Below, piece by piece: positions 1-9,838 of a stretch of 64,000 bases of DNA (positions are counted from its first letter, which is position 1; every line of letters starts with the position of its first letter). The notes under the pieces are model-generated. The model saw only the letters and a list, made by a program, of their open reading frames with translations. It ran no database searches and was not told the DNA's origin. Position numbers and translations under genes: made by a program. Location: positions 91,565 to 155,564 of the forward strand of contig CAVRWT010000008.1 of NCBI GenBank assembly GCA_963724825.1. Direction: 5' to 3'. The stretch is from JALYNX01 sp963724825 (GTDB lineage: Bacteria; Actinomycetota; Acidimicrobiia; Spongiisociales; ZC4RG35).

Positions 1-32
1 GCCTCGAATTGCTGAAAGTGGTTCCACCAACG

Positions 33-68
33 AAAAACACCGGGATCGCCTTATCGGCGATCCCGGTG
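33..68 (-). terminator. Intrinsic terminator
   Basis: Arms 38-50 and 56-68 (CACCGGGATCGCC / GGCGATCCCGGTG) pair perfectly around a 5-base loop. Read on the minus strand, the stem is followed at once by five T (the A-run at 33-37), the layout of a factor-independent terminator. It lies about 60 bases beyond the stop of the minus-strand gene ending at 130 and most likely ends that transcript. I see nothing in 1-32. Confidence 0.85.
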
Positions 69-129
69 TTGTGCTCCCCGGGGTGTTATCGGATTTTTCC
101 GGCAAAAGCTGGAGTCCTCGGGTGAGCCT

Positions 130-940
130 TCAGCTTCTCTTCTCACGGGGCACCCGTGGTCCCTCGTCGGCAACCTTGGCGGCTGCGATTCGGGCGTTGT
201 AGGTGTCCATCAGGTCCTCGAATTGCTGGGTCCAACCACTCGCCTGGGGCTGAGCGTCGGCAGCATTCAGGGCTGCGTAGCTGGCCATCAGGTCCTCGAA
301 CTGCTGGGTCCACGTCTGGCGCTGAGGTCGGGCGAACCTGGTTCGTCATTTCGAGCCTGAAGGACTCGAGGCTCTGAGGCTGCACCGGCACGATGATCCA
401 GGATGCCTCGGGGTTGAAGGCCTCATGGCCATTCGGCACCATTTGGTTCTCGAACCGGTCGATCAGGTCCTGGTAGCGCTGGGACCACATCGCCTGAAGG
501 CGAGCGGTGTTCACTGCCTGGAGACGGGCCACCTCAGGGCTGAACAACGGCTCCGGTGGTGACCAGGACGCTCGGGTTGACTTGAGCCTTGCCGGCCTGC
601 TGTTGCAGAGCCTTGTAGGCCTCGGGGCTGGTCGAGGGCGTGATCGCCCATGAGCCCTGCCGTCTCCATCCGGTAGGCGCTCGATGTTCACGGACGGCCG
701 TGTGGCCTGCCGCATGTGGTACTGCTGGGTCAGGAAGTCGACCCTCGAGTTCCAGGCATTCTTCTCAGCCTGGCTGACTCGGGACTCGGTTACTGACTCG
801 GTGGCTTCGTTTCCCTGATTTGCAGAGAAAACGAAACCGAGGGCGATGACTGCTGCCAGAGCGGCGGCGGCCAACCCAACGAAACGACCGGAGGGTCCGG
901 CCGACCGGGTGGTACCCGGATGAATGACACTCGTAGACAT
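130..940 (-). CDS. Membrane-anchored protein with repeated W-x-Q-F/Y-x-D-L motif (frameshifted)
   Basis: No recognised family. The N-terminus (MSTSVIHPG...) has one hydrophobic segment at about residues 22-40 and then a charged soluble region, so it is probably an inner-membrane-anchored extracytoplasmic protein. The start at 940 is preceded by a good ribosome site (AGGAGGAACA). Two frameshifts are evident. Around 560-650 the sensible reading is in another frame (contains SPEAYKALQQQAGKAQ). Near 325 a second shift restores a tail ending ...VPREKRS with its stop at 130. In the restored protein the motif W-[ST]-Q-[RQ]-[YF]-[QE]-D-L-[MI] occurs three times: WSQRYQDLIDRF, WTQQFEDLMASY and WTQQFEDLMDTY. 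The terminator at 33-68 follows. Function unknown. Confidence 0.6.
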
Positions 941-1021
941 TGTTCCTCCTCTGTGTCCAACGTGGACGATTTGTTCACGTCGGCGGAGGAGAGCGCCGAA
1001 GCGGGTGCCTGATACGCGGTT

Positions 1022-2438
1022 CTAGGAAGATCCGAACGAGGTGTCGACGAGTACCCCGGCCTCAGCAAAGAATTGGAAGTCGCCGCCGCTCTTCGATGCG
1101 ACGATCGACCCGACGTCGAGGTTGACGACGTCGATGCTGGTCGCACGCTCCCATGATTGGACATATCCGATAGGCATGCCCGGATTCACTGAGAATCCTC
1201 CGTAATAGCGGTCCGGCTCGTCGGCGCCGTGATGGGCAATCACCTCCAGGGTTCGCCGCATCGAGGACGTAGAAGCCTGAGGACTGTGATAGTTGGGCTG
1301 TAGGGCTGTCCTCGTAGGTCTGACCGGTCGCCAGGAGACGATTGCCGTCAGATGACAGGTAGACGTCGTAATCGGAGCGTCGAGACGGTCGATGACTTCC
1401 CAGGTCTCGGTGTCGATGACTTCGATTCCCAAGCGGGTCGAATCTCGTTGTCAGGTACTCGTCGACGAGCTCAAAGGTCTGGACTCCTGAGGCCACATAG
1501 AGCAGTCGTCCGTAGGGGCGGCCTAGCGCTGCTGACCGTTGACCGATTGGAACGGCCTGCTCTACGGTCGGAGTGGAGTCCAGGACATCAGGCCCGAAGT
1601 GGTGCTCGTCGACCTCGCCGGTCACGACGGATCGACCTCGACCACCACGTCCTCGGTTGATGTTGACGATTAGCACCCGGGATCCATCGTCGTCCCAGAC
1701 CACCACCGGATAGGCGTCGAAAGGGGTGTCGCCCCCTCCGTTCTGGCGATCTCCAGATAGCCGATGCTGCCGATCTGAAGGTCGGGCAGTGGAATGACTC
1801 GTTTGGTGCCCCGTCACCAGATCCACCGTCACCACTGCGGCGCTACCTTGCTCGTCGTCGTTCGGGGAGATGAAGCCGAAGATCGCGGCTCTTTGCCCTT
1901 CGATGAAATGAACGTCCGTACCAGGAGAAATGGTCAGGAAGGTCGGCGATTACGGCGGGGGTCACCTCACCAGGGATCAACTGACTGAGTTGGGGTGGTC
2001 GTCGACCCATTGATGACATAGACGGTCCCGTCGTCGCCCAATGTGGATTGGGTAGTCGATCGAGGGAGACCAGGTGTCAGCTACCACCCAGTTGTCGACA
2101 TCGATGAGCCGCAACTCTTGCGAATTCCGATCGTCGTAACCAACGGTCATCGCCAACCAGGAGCCATTGTCTGAGGACACGCCCCAGGCCCAATCCCCAA
2201 CCGGGATCGGTTCGACGCCGGCGACCGCCTCCAGCGTGATCGGGTCGACCGGGTAGATCTTCGCCCGATCGATGTGCACGGTGGAAGTGGTCTGAGGACT
2301 GGTTGATGTCGTGGTGAGAGGTGTCAGAGTGTCCGGCGGTGCCAGAGGCTGGGTGTCGGCGGTGACGTCGGGGCGGGTGCAGGCGACGGATAGGGCGAAG
2401 ATCGCAACCACACCGAGCACGATTCTTGCTTGCGTCAT
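1022..2438 (-). CDS. Secreted lipoprotein, beta-propeller-like (multiple frameshifts)
   Basis: The N-terminus MTQARIVLGVVAIFALSVAC is a lipoprotein signal peptide with lipobox LSVAC, followed by a Thr/Ser/Pro-rich linker (about residues 25-50) typical of a surface-exposed lipoprotein. The start at 2438 is chosen because GGGAGGA lies 7 bases upstream. The rest carries repeated strand-like units such as LRLIDVDNW, IEVIDTETWEV and FYVLDAAN, alternating with phrases like 'SSDGNRLLA', which resembles a WD40/YVTN-type propeller. At least four frame changes between about 1270 and 2010 break the reading, but the pieces join in order and end at the stop at 1022. It shares strand and direction with the gene at 130-940 (gap about 80 bases). 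Ligand or role unknown. Confidence 0.55.
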
Positions 2439-2497
2439 GGGAGATCCTCCCGCGTCCAACGCTATCAACGGCGACTCGAGAGGAGGCGTTCCCCCGG

Positions 2498-4093
2498 CTA
2501 CTTCTTCTTGGCGAGGTCCCCGATGATCTGCTGCGAGGCGAAGCGGCCCGGAGCGCCCATCACGCACCCACCGGGATGGGTCCCCGAGCCACACTGGTAG
2601 TAGCCCTCGATGGGAGTCCGGTATTGGTTCCAGCCGGGTGCCGGTCGGAAGAAGAACATCTGAGGGGCGAGGAACTCGCCGGCAAAGATGTTGCCCTCGG
2701 TGAGACCAACGGTGCGCTCGATGTCGAGCGGAGTGACCACCTCTCGGTGCAGGACCAGATCGCCGAAGCCGGGGAAGAAGGACTCCAAGGTGGCCTGAAC
2801 GGTGTCACCGAATCGATCCTTCTCCGTATCCCAGTCGCTCTCCTTGAGGTGATAGGGGGCGTACTGGATGAAACAGGACATCACCGCCTTGCCCGGAGGC
2901 GCCATGTCCGGATCCACATTGGATTGGATGCACCCGTCGATGTAGGGCTTTTGCGAGTACCACCCGTACTTGGCGTCGTCGAAGGCCCGCTCCAGATAGT
3001 CCAGCGACGGCCCCATGTTGATGAAGCCCCGGTACTGGTCCGAACGTCCGGGAAGAGCTGGATAGGTGGGGTTGGCGTCGAGGGCGAAGTTCACCTTGGC
3101 TGACGTTCCCTGGAACTTGAAGCGACGGATGTTGTCCACCAGGTCGGTGGGCAACTCGCGGGGATCGACCAACTCCATGAAGGTGCGACGGGGGTCGACG
3201 GCACTGACCACCGTCTTCGCCTCCAATTCGGTGCCATCCACCAGCATGACCCCGATCGCCCGGCCGTTCTTGGTGATGACGTGATCGACGGGCGACTCGA
3301 GGCGGATCTCGGCGCCAAACGATTGAGCAGCCCGGGCCAGGACCTGGGTGAAGCCGCCGTTGCCGCCCTTGTGGAAGGCCCATGCTCCGTAAGCCCCGTC
3401 GTGCTCACCGAACGAGTGATAGAGGAGCACCAGGCCCGAGCCCTGGGATCGGGGACCCACCTTGGTGCCGATGATCCCTGACGAGGCGTGCAGGCCCTGC
3501 ATGATGTCGGACTCGAAGTAGTCCTCGAGGATGTCGGCGGCGCTTCCCGTCAGGAGCCGGATCAGGCTGTGCAGGACATCGGGGGGCAGATCGGCGAGGT
3601 ATGAGCCCATCGCCGCCAGGCGTGCCCGCTCTTCAGGGTCTTTGGAGGTGATGTCCGGCGGGATCGAGTCCATCAGCGGCCGGATGGCGTGCACCGCCTG
3701 CTCCATCATGTGGGCGTATGCGTCATAGGCGTCGGCGTCATGTGGCGAGTGCCTGGCGATCTCGTGATGATTCTCGTTCTTGTCCTGACCCAGATAGAGG
3801 TAGTCGCCGTTCTCCATGGGGGCGAACGTCGAAGGCATGAGAAGGGGCATGAACCCGTGCTTGGTCAGCTCCAGTTCGTGGATGATCTCTGGACGCAGAA
3901 GGCTGAGGGCATATGAGAACGTGGTGAAGCTGAACCCCGGGTAGAGCTCCTCGGTGATTGCCGCCCCGCCAACCAAATGCCGGCGCTCCAAGATGACGGT
4001 GTCGAGGCCCGCCTTCGCCAGATAGGACCCATTGACCAGGCCGTTGTGGCCACCACCAATGACGATGGCGTCGTATTTCCGTTTGTCAGCCAT
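2498..4093 (-). CDS. FAD-dependent NAD(P)-binding oxidoreductase, PYROXD2/CrtI-like
   Basis: A 531-residue intact flavoprotein. Residues 6-30 form the FAD dinucleotide-binding motif (AIVIGGGHNGLVNGSYLAKAG), followed by the E-R-R acceptor for ribose and VGGAA. The C-terminus carries GYYQCGSGTHPGGCVMGAPG, the second FAD-contact motif of the phytoene-desaturase/PYROXD2 superfamily. The start at 4093 is set by GAGGAA six bases upstream and lies only 7 bases after the stop of the GcvT-family gene, so the two are co-transcribed and probably act on the same substrate. Carotenoid enzymes are unlikely because no other carotenoid genes are near. An oxidase or dehydrogenase for a methylated amine or its product fits the context; that is inference. 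Confidence 0.8.
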   Translation of the reverse strand: MADKRKYDAIVIGGGHNGLVNGSYLAKAGLDTVILERRHLVGGAAITEELYPGFSFTTFSYALSLLRPEIIHELELTKHGFMPLLMPSTFAPMENGDYLYLGQDKNENHHEIARHSPHDADAYDAYAHMMEQAVHAIRPLMDSIPPDITSKDPEERARLAAMGSYLADLPPDVLHSLIRLLTGSAADILEDYFESDIMQGLHASSGIIGTKVGPRSQGSGLVLLYHSFGEHDGAYGAWAFHKGGNGGFTQVLARAAQSFGAEIRLESPVDHVITKNGRAIGVMLVDGTELEAKTVVSAVDPRRTFMELVDPRELPTDLVDNIRRFKFQGTSAKVNFALDANPTYPALPGRSDQYRGFINMGPSLDYLERAFDDAKYGWYSQKPYIDGCIQSNVDPDMAPPGKAVMSCFIQYAPYHLKESDWDTEKDRFGDTVQATLESFFPGFGDLVLHREVVTPLDIERTVGLTEGNIFAGEFLAPQMFFFRPAPGWNQYRTPIEGYYQCGSGTHPGGCVMGAPGRFASQQIIGDLAKKK

Positions 4094-4100
4094 CAGTTCC

Positions 4101-5300
4101 TCACGCAGTCTTTCTCGGCGGGTTGTAGAAGGGCATCCGAGCCACCTCGGCATCCACCATGTCGTAGCGGTGGTCGATGGTGACTTCGAGGCTGACCTTG
4201 GTCCCCAGTTTCGAATGCTCTGGCTCGACCCTGGCGATTCCGATGTGCCTCTGCATCATCGGGGAGTAAACGAAGCTGGGGGTGTAGCCGATCCGCCTCA
4301 CCTCGGCGTCGTAGAGCATCATTCCCCCATGCTCGGGGGTGTGGTCCTTGGGTGGCACCAAACCCCGCTCGTTGTAGACCCGGTTCCAGTCCTCCCAATC
4401 GACCATGACCCCGACGGTCCGCCAGCGAGACGTCCCTTCTCTCAGCTCCTTCTCGATGGAGCGCCGGCCGATAAACGCCCGGTCGTCTGTTTCAAGATCA
4501 CGCAGCATCCAACCCATCCCGAGTTCGATCGGCGTCGTTCTCTGATCGTCATTCCAGGCGTACCGGGACGAGTAGAAGTCGACGTCGATCAGGACGAGAC
4601 CGGCCTCGATACGGCTGATGAGTAGGGCGATCTGGCCGGCTGGCACCACTCCCATCGGGGCGCCGATCTCTTCGACCGCATCCCAGACGTCGAGTGCGTC
4701 GTCTCTGTCCACCCAGATCTCATAGCCGAGATCCCCGGTGTACCCGGTGCGGGAGATGGTGACCGAGGCGTTGCCGACCTTGGCAGGTGTGAGATGGAAA
4801 TAGCCGATGTCCTCCATCTCGGGGGCGAGGGTCTTGAGGATCTCGCGGGCGTAGGGCCCTTGAAGGGCGAGAGCCCCGTAGTCGTCGGAGACATCGGTGA
4901 TCTCCACCGAATCGTGCCCGATCAGGTCCCTGAAGTAGGCAAGGTTGGGCTCGGCAGCGGTGAGCAGGAACTCGTCGTCGGAGAGTCGAAGAATGACGCC
5001 GTCCTCGATCACGTTGCCTGCGTCATCGCACCAGATCGTGTAGTGCGCCTGGCCGGGACGGCACTTTCGGATGTCCCGGGTCAGGATCCCGGACAGGAAA
5101 TGCTCGGCGTCGCGGCCGACGATCCGGTATTTGTACAACGGAGACGTGTCGATCATCGCCGCCGCATTGCGTATGGCGAAATACTCGAACTTCTCAGATG
5201 TTTGGTACTTCTCGGTTGCCAGGTACCCCGACCAATGACTCCACAAACCGGTTTGGTTGGCGGCACTGGTCCGCGGGTGGAAGGGCGTCTCCCGGATCAA
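4101..5300 (-). CDS. GcvT-family folate-dependent aminomethyl/methyl transferase
   Basis: A 399-residue protein matching the stand-alone aminomethyltransferase family related to glycine-cleavage T protein and DMSP demethylase DmdA. Visible family marks are AMIDTSPLYKYRIVGRDA, the catalytic-Asp region VIEDGVILRL, ALALQGPYA, SRTGYTGDLGYEIW and the ISRIEAGL segment. These enzymes pass a one-carbon unit from an N- or S-methyl substrate to tetrahydrofolate. The start is TTG at 5300 with GAGGT five bases upstream. It is the first gene of a two-gene minus-strand operon with the flavoprotein at 2498-4093. The divergent region 5301-5412 holds the palindrome at 5371-5386, so it is probably under the TetR-family regulator. 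Substrate unknown; it need not be glycine cleavage, since no gcvP or gcvH is nearby. Confidence 0.8.
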   Translation of the reverse strand: MIRETPFHPRTSAANQTGLWSHWSGYLATEKYQTSEKFEYFAIRNAAAMIDTSPLYKYRIVGRDAEHFLSGILTRDIRKCRPGQAHYTIWCDDAGNVIEDGVILRLSDDEFLLTAAEPNLAYFRDLIGHDSVEITDVSDDYGALALQGPYAREILKTLAPEMEDIGYFHLTPAKVGNASVTISRTGYTGDLGYEIWVDRDDALDVWDAVEEIGAPMGVVPAGQIALLISRIEAGLVLIDVDFYSSRYAWNDDQRTTPIELGMGWMLRDLETDDRAFIGRRSIEKELREGTSRWRTVGVMVDWEDWNRVYNERGLVPPKDHTPEHGGMMLYDAEVRRIGYTPSFVYSPMMQRHIGIARVEPEHSKLGTKVSLEVTIDHRYDMVDAEVARMPFYNPPRKTA

Positions 5301-5370
5301 TAGCTACCTCGGGTCGGTGGGGCAGGATAACCCGTTGTCTGAGGCCTCCGGCCGGGAATCGAGGGGTTTT

Positions 5371-5386
5371 CTGAACGGCCGTTCAG
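5371..5386. promoter_or_regulatory. Perfect 16-bp palindrome, predicted TetR-family operator
   Basis: CTGAACGGCCGTTCAG is a perfect inverted repeat between two divergent genes (GcvT-family gene starting at 5300 and acyl-CoA dehydrogenase starting at 5413). The same sequence with one changed base (CTGAACCGCCGTTCAG) lies at 16711-16726 next to the TetR-family gene. It sits 12-27 bases upstream of the -10 box TACATT at 5398-5403, where a bound repressor would cover the -35 region. Confidence 0.75.
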
Positions 5387-5412
5387 GACTCCGCTGCTAC
5401 ATTCGCTAGGTC

Positions 5413-6586
5413 GTGTCGACCTTCCTCACCTCTGGCGAGCGTCTCCTGCAAGCCCGCGCCCGTGAGTTCATCGACGAGCTCATCCCCTATGAGGTCGAGG
5501 CCGAGATGAACCGCGGTGAGCTCGCCTCCCGAGGTGGCCAAGGCTCATCACGAGAAGGCTCGATCCCTCGGATTTGTGTCGATCAACATGCCCGAGAGCA
5601 TGGGCGGGCCCGGATATGGCATGTTGGAGCAGGCATTGATCCAGGAGCAGAGTGGTCGGGTCACCAATGCCCTCGGCTGGGTGGTCTCCACCGGGCCATC
5701 GTGGATCGCCGACGTGGTCACCGACTTTCAGATGGAACGCTGGATCCGGCCCACGGTCGACGGTGACATCCACGAGTGTTATGCGATCACCGAGGAGGGG
5801 GCAGGCTCGGACGTCGACGGCATCGAGGCCACGGCCCGCCCCCAAGGCGATGGCTACGTGCTCAACGGGACGAAATGGCACGTGACCTCGGCCAATCTCG
5901 CCGCCTACGTCTTCTTTCAAGCCAAGCTGACAGATGGCCCCAACGCCGGGCAGCACGTCCTCTTCTTCGTCGACATGGACGCCCCGGGCGTGGAATGCGT
6001 TCGGGTGCCGGAGTACAGCCACACCTATGGCCATCACCATTGGGAGATGAAATTCACCGACGTGACAGTTCCCAGGGAGAACCTGGTCGGATCCGAAGGG
6101 GACGGGATGGGCTTCTCCCACGCCTGGTTCCGTTACGAGCGGCTCATGATCGCGGCCCGTTGTTGCGGGGCGGCCGAGCGGTTGATCGATGAGGCCACGG
6201 CGTTTGCCGAGCAGCGCCAGGCCTACGGGTCGAGCATTGCCGAGTATCAGGCGATCCAGTTCATGCTCGCCGACTCTCTCACCGAGTTGTGGGCGGCCCG
6301 CCTGATGACCTACGAAACGGCACGGGGAATCGATGCCGGGGTCGACCTCAAGGTGCAGCACGCCCAGTGTTCGATGTCGAAGCTCTACGCCTCGGAGATG
6401 GCGAACCGGGTTGCGGACCGGGCGGTGCAGATCTTTGGAGGACGCGGGTTCATGAGGGAGAACGTTGCCGAGCGTTTCTACCGCGAGTTGCGCGTCGATC
6501 GGATCTGGGAGGGGACCTCGGAGATCCAGCGCATCATCATCGCCGACCAACTCCGCAAGCGGGGAGCGGCCACCCTGACTTCCTGA
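5413..6586 (+). CDS. Acyl-CoA dehydrogenase (one frameshift)
   Basis: FAD-dependent alpha,beta-desaturation of an acyl-CoA thioester. After removal of one extra base near 5520 the protein reads ...NRGEL|PPEVAKAHHEKARSLGF... and is about 390 residues, the usual family length. Motifs: YAITEEGAGSD (FAD/substrate loop), WFRYERLMIAARCCG, and the C-terminal IFGGRGFMRENV and RIWEGTSEIQR; the Glu before GTSEIQ is the position of the catalytic base in medium-chain enzymes. The GTG start at 5413 has no Shine-Dalgarno; a -10 hexamer TACATT ends 9 bases upstream, so translation is probably leaderless. The TetR-type palindrome at 5371-5386 lies just upstream, linking this enzyme to the CoA synthetase and hydratase at 16.7-19.6 kb. 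Acyl substrate unknown. Confidence 0.85.
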
Positions 6587-6662
6587 TCAGACCGTTTCCT
6601 AATGCATGGAGCGCCGGATACGGCGCGATTTGCATTGAGAATCCTGCGGTTCCGCCGATTCG

Positions 6663-7070
6663 CTACCCGGCTTCAGCCACCGACTTCCTGATCACCTTCT
6701 CGAGAACCACCCGATCGACGTCGTCGAGACGTTTCACGTAGAGGCATGACTTGCCGATGCTGTGTTTTCCCAACTTGCTGAGCAGAGCGTCGTACCCGGC
6801 GAGGTCACTCAACGCCAGGTAGATGGTCAGATTCTGCTTGCGAGGCGAGAAACCCACCTTGAACCAGTCACCCTCACGGCCGGACGCGGATCGGTAGTGA
6901 AAGTCAACGAACCCGACGATGCTCTCGCCCCACATCTTCGGCTTTTCGCCCGTGATGCTCGCCATCAACTTCGCCAACTCTTTCGAGTCCTTGCGCTGGC
7001 CATCATCCGGGATGTCATTCAGGAACTGAGCGACGCTGGCTGTGGTCTTCTTGGTCTTCAACTCGGCCAT
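6663..7070 (-). CDS. DUF1801 / YdhG-like small protein
   Basis: An intact 135-residue cytosolic protein of the DUF1801 (YdhG_co) family, recognised from MWGESIVGFVDFHYRSASG..DWFKVGFSPRKQNLTIYL followed by LLSKLGKHSIGKSCLYVKRL. Members are small proteins often annotated as iron-chaperone or frataxin-like, but their biochemical role is not settled. It lies convergent to the acyl-CoA dehydrogenase (76 bases between stops) and downstream of the Rieske oxygenase on the same strand. The gap of about 80 bases to that gene (7071-7153) holds no obvious terminator, so co-transcription with the oxygenase is possible but not shown. Confidence 0.8.
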   Translation of the reverse strand: MAELKTKKTTASVAQFLNDIPDDGQRKDSKELAKLMASITGEKPKMWGESIVGFVDFHYRSASGREGDWFKVGFSPRKQNLTIYLALSDLAGYDALLSKLGKHSIGKSCLYVKRLDDVDRVVLEKVIRKSVAEAG

Positions 7071-7153
7071 CGGGCAAACCTATCAGCGACGGGCCCATCC
7101 TTTCTCGATGCAGGAAAGGCCGTATCTGACGCTCAGTGCATTAGGAAGTCGGG

Positions 7154-8338
7154 TTAGTGGAGCTCGCGCTGGGGGACGGTGGGGACGACCATGCCCTCAC
7201 CCAGGTAGATGCGAGCCATGACACCCAGGAATTGATAGACCGTTCCCTCCCAGCGGCTGAGCGGTCCCGGGCGGTAGCCGCGGTTCCGCATGCCCGCGTC
7301 TGCACTCCTTCACATGCCGACCAGTCCTCGCGATTGGTGATGTCCCAGAAGTCGGTTGCGTAGGAGGGGTCGAAGTCGGGCAGGTCGAATGCCTCAGGCG
7401 GGAACAGCCAGGAGCACTCGATGAAGGTGCGATCCACATCGATCGGAGTCAGCCGGTGGGTCATCACATAGTCGGGGTGCAGGGAAAGCAGCAGGTTGGG
7501 AGCCACGGTGATGTACCAGATGTGTCGTGCCTGCTCGTCGCCGACCTTGCGGAAGTTGATCGCCCTGCGATGAACCGTCGAGCGACATCGTCACCGCGTG
7601 CTCTTTGAGGTCCATGGTCCCACCGAGCCACATCCCGGTCGGGATGTGGTCATAGCCACTATCCGGGGGAGTGACCTCACACAGCTCGGGGTGGATGTTG
7701 GAGCAGTGGTAACACTCGTTGTAGTTCTCGACGATGACCTTCCAGTTGGCCTTCACCTCGTAGGAATGGGTTGCCGCCGTCACCAGGCGCTCCGGCTCGT
7801 AGTCGGAGATGATGTCGGCGAGGTTGCCGAAGTGGCTCGCCAGGGATGGCGCCGACCCGGACAGATCCACGAACACCCATCCGCCGAGAACGTCCACGCC
7901 AATGGAGATCAGTGGGAACTCGCCCATATCGAAGGTCGGGCTCTGGGTGAAGGTGGGCGCCGCTCGCAGACTCCCATCCAACCGGTAGGACCAGGCGTGA
8001 TAAGGGCAGCGAATCAGCCGCACGTCGATGGCGTCGCCAACCGGGGCCAACTCGTGGCCGCGGTGCCGGCAAACGTTGGAGAAGGCGCGCAGGGTGCCGT
8101 CCTCATCTCGGACCAGAAGCACGCTCTCCTCGCCCAATTCGACAGCTCGTACCTGACGAGGAGCCACCAATTCCTCGAGACGGCCGACGCAGACCCAGGT
8201 GCTCTGCCAGAGTTTGCGACTTCTCCCAGGCAAGCACTTCGGGAGAGGTGTAGGCCGTCGGACGGGAAGAGTGAGGTTTTGCCCGAAATCGTCGATGACC
8301 TTGCGAAGCTGTGCCTGGTCTAGCGGTGCGGCATTCAT
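7154..8338 (-). CDS. Rieske non-heme iron oxygenase, alpha subunit (quaternary-amine type)
   Basis: Ring-hydroxylating-type oxygenase large subunit. The Rieske centre ligands are CRHRGHE (about residues 88-94) and CPYHAW (about 110-115). The mononuclear-iron site is ENYNECYHCSNIHPEL (two His), with an Asp-rich C-terminal segment following. The residue three before the first iron His is Glu (ECYH) instead of the usual Asp of aromatic-ring oxygenases; carnitine and glycine-betaine oxygenases carry Glu here. Frameshifts near 7575 and 7310 break the C-terminal third; the restored tail ends ...VPTVPQRELH at 7154. The start at 8338 has GGGGAAGA upstream. No reductase partner is in the window. Substrate likely a quaternary ammonium compound, by inference. 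Confidence 0.8.
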
Positions 8339-8406
8339 CGATCTTCCCCTTCTCCTGACCCGATGGACCCAGAAACCACGGGCAAGCCTGGAGCCCTCAG
8401 TGTATC

Positions 8407-8422
8407 CTGAACAGCGAGTCAG
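8407..8422. promoter_or_regulatory. Degenerate TetR-like operator candidate
   Basis: CTGAACAGCGAGTCAG lies in the divergent promoter between the Rieske oxygenase (start 8338) and the aminotransferase (start 8446). It matches the palindrome at 5371-5386 at 12 of 16 positions, with the outer CTGAAC...TCAG kept. The match is imperfect and could be chance. Confidence 0.3.
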
Positions 8423-8445
8423 GTTACCCGAAAGGAAGGTGACTC

Positions 8446-9814
8446 ATGCTCGCCGCCGAGGATCGGATGTCCACAATCTTGGACGATCTGATCGAAAAAG
8501 AAGAGCGGACATTCATCGAGCGGGCCCCGGAAGCCACACGTTTGGACACGGTGGCAAGGGGATCTTTGGCCGGGGGAGTGACCTCCAGTTGGCAGATCTC
8601 ACGCCCGCAACCGATCTGGATCGACCGTGGCCTCGGATCACGGGTTTGGGACGTCGACGGCAACGAATACGTCGATTTCCACGGCGGATACGGCGCCATG
8701 CTCGCGGGCCACGCCAATCCAGCAGTGGTCGCTGCCGTCTCGGAGAGGGTTCGCAAGGGAACCCACTTCGCGCAGCCCACTGAAGATGCCATCGTCGTCG
8801 CCGAGGAGCTCGCCAGCCGCTACGGCCAGCCGTTGTGGCGTTTCGGCAACTCAGGGACCGAAGCGACAATGGACGCAGTCCACTTGATGCGAGCGGTCAA
8901 GGGCCGCGACCTGATCATCAAGTTCGAAGGCGCCTATCACGGCCACCACGACTCGGTAATGGTCTCGGTCTGGAACGAGGACGACCTGGGCCCTGAGAAG
9001 CGCCCGACGAGCATGCCTGCTGGGTCCGGTATCCCGAAGGCGATCGTCGACCTGACGCTGGTGGCCACTTTCAACGATCTCGACGTCGTGTCGATGATTT
9101 TCGAAGAGCATCCCGGGCAGATCGCCGGTGTGATCGTCGAGCCGATCCTCCAGAACTGCGGTGTGCTTCTGCCAGAGGACGGCTTCTTGCAGGGTTTGAG
9201 GGATCTGACCCGAAAACACGATGCGTTGCTCACGTTCGACGAGGTCAAGACCGGGCTCACCGTCGGCAAGGGGGGAGCCACCAGGAGATTCGGAGTCCAA
9301 CCCGACATCGTTTGCCTGGCGAAGGCGCTTGGCGGCGGGCTCCCGATCTCAGCGATCGGTGGGACCGAAGAGGTGATGGGTCGCATCGTGGACGGCACCT
9401 ACGACCAGGTAGGGAACGTTCAATGGCAACCCTCTGAGCATGGCGGCGGCCAGGGCGATGCTGACCGAAGTCATGGTCGAGGACACCTACCGGCATCTCG
9501 CCCACATTCAGGAGCGTATGGAGAAGGGCGCCAATGAGGTCATCGGGCGGCATCAATTGCCGGCTCACGTCGCCACGGCAGGGGCGAAGGGGAGCGTCAT
9601 CTACTCGCCCGAGCCGCTGCGCACCTATCGAGACTTCCTGGAGGTCGACGGGCGCTACGCCCAGGCGGCGTGGCTCTACCAGTACAACCGCGGCGTGTTC
9701 CTGCCTCCCTGGGGCAAGGGCGAGCAGTGGCTGGTCTCGGTGGCTCACGACGACGAGGACATCGATCGCTATCTCGAGACATTGGACGCCTTTGCGGCGC
9801 TCATCACCCAATGA
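8446..9814 (+). CDS. Class III aminotransferase, glutamate-1-semialdehyde-aminomutase-like (one frameshift)
   Basis: PLP-dependent fold type I enzyme of about 455 residues. Family marks: VDFHGGYGAMLAGHANP, RFGNSGTEATMDAVHLMRA (phosphate-binding loop), FEGAYHGHHDS, LLTFDEVKTGL (PLP ring Asp) and LAKALGGGLPISAIGG with the Schiff-base Lys. An extra A near 9415 (GGGAACG instead of GGGACG) shifts the frame; without it the text reads VGTFNGNPLSMAAARAML, the expected family sequence. ATG 8446 has AGGAAGGTG upstream; ATG 8467 is an alternative. It resembles GSA aminomutase, but there are no haem genes beside it. The location between a Rieske oxygenase and ABC transporter genes suggests a catabolic transaminase. 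Confidence 0.8.
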
Positions 9815-9838
9815 GCCGGTCTTAGACTCGCTCGCCTT

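Noticed and set aside
2498..4093. Carotenoid desaturase/ketolase
   Set aside because: Superfamily motifs are shared, but no crtB, crtE or other carotenoid gene is near, and it is coupled to a GcvT-family gene.
5480..6550. Long minus-strand open frame opposite the acyl-CoA dehydrogenase
   Set aside because: It is a shadow of a GC-rich gene; its translation has no family pattern, while the plus strand has full acyl-CoA dehydrogenase motifs.
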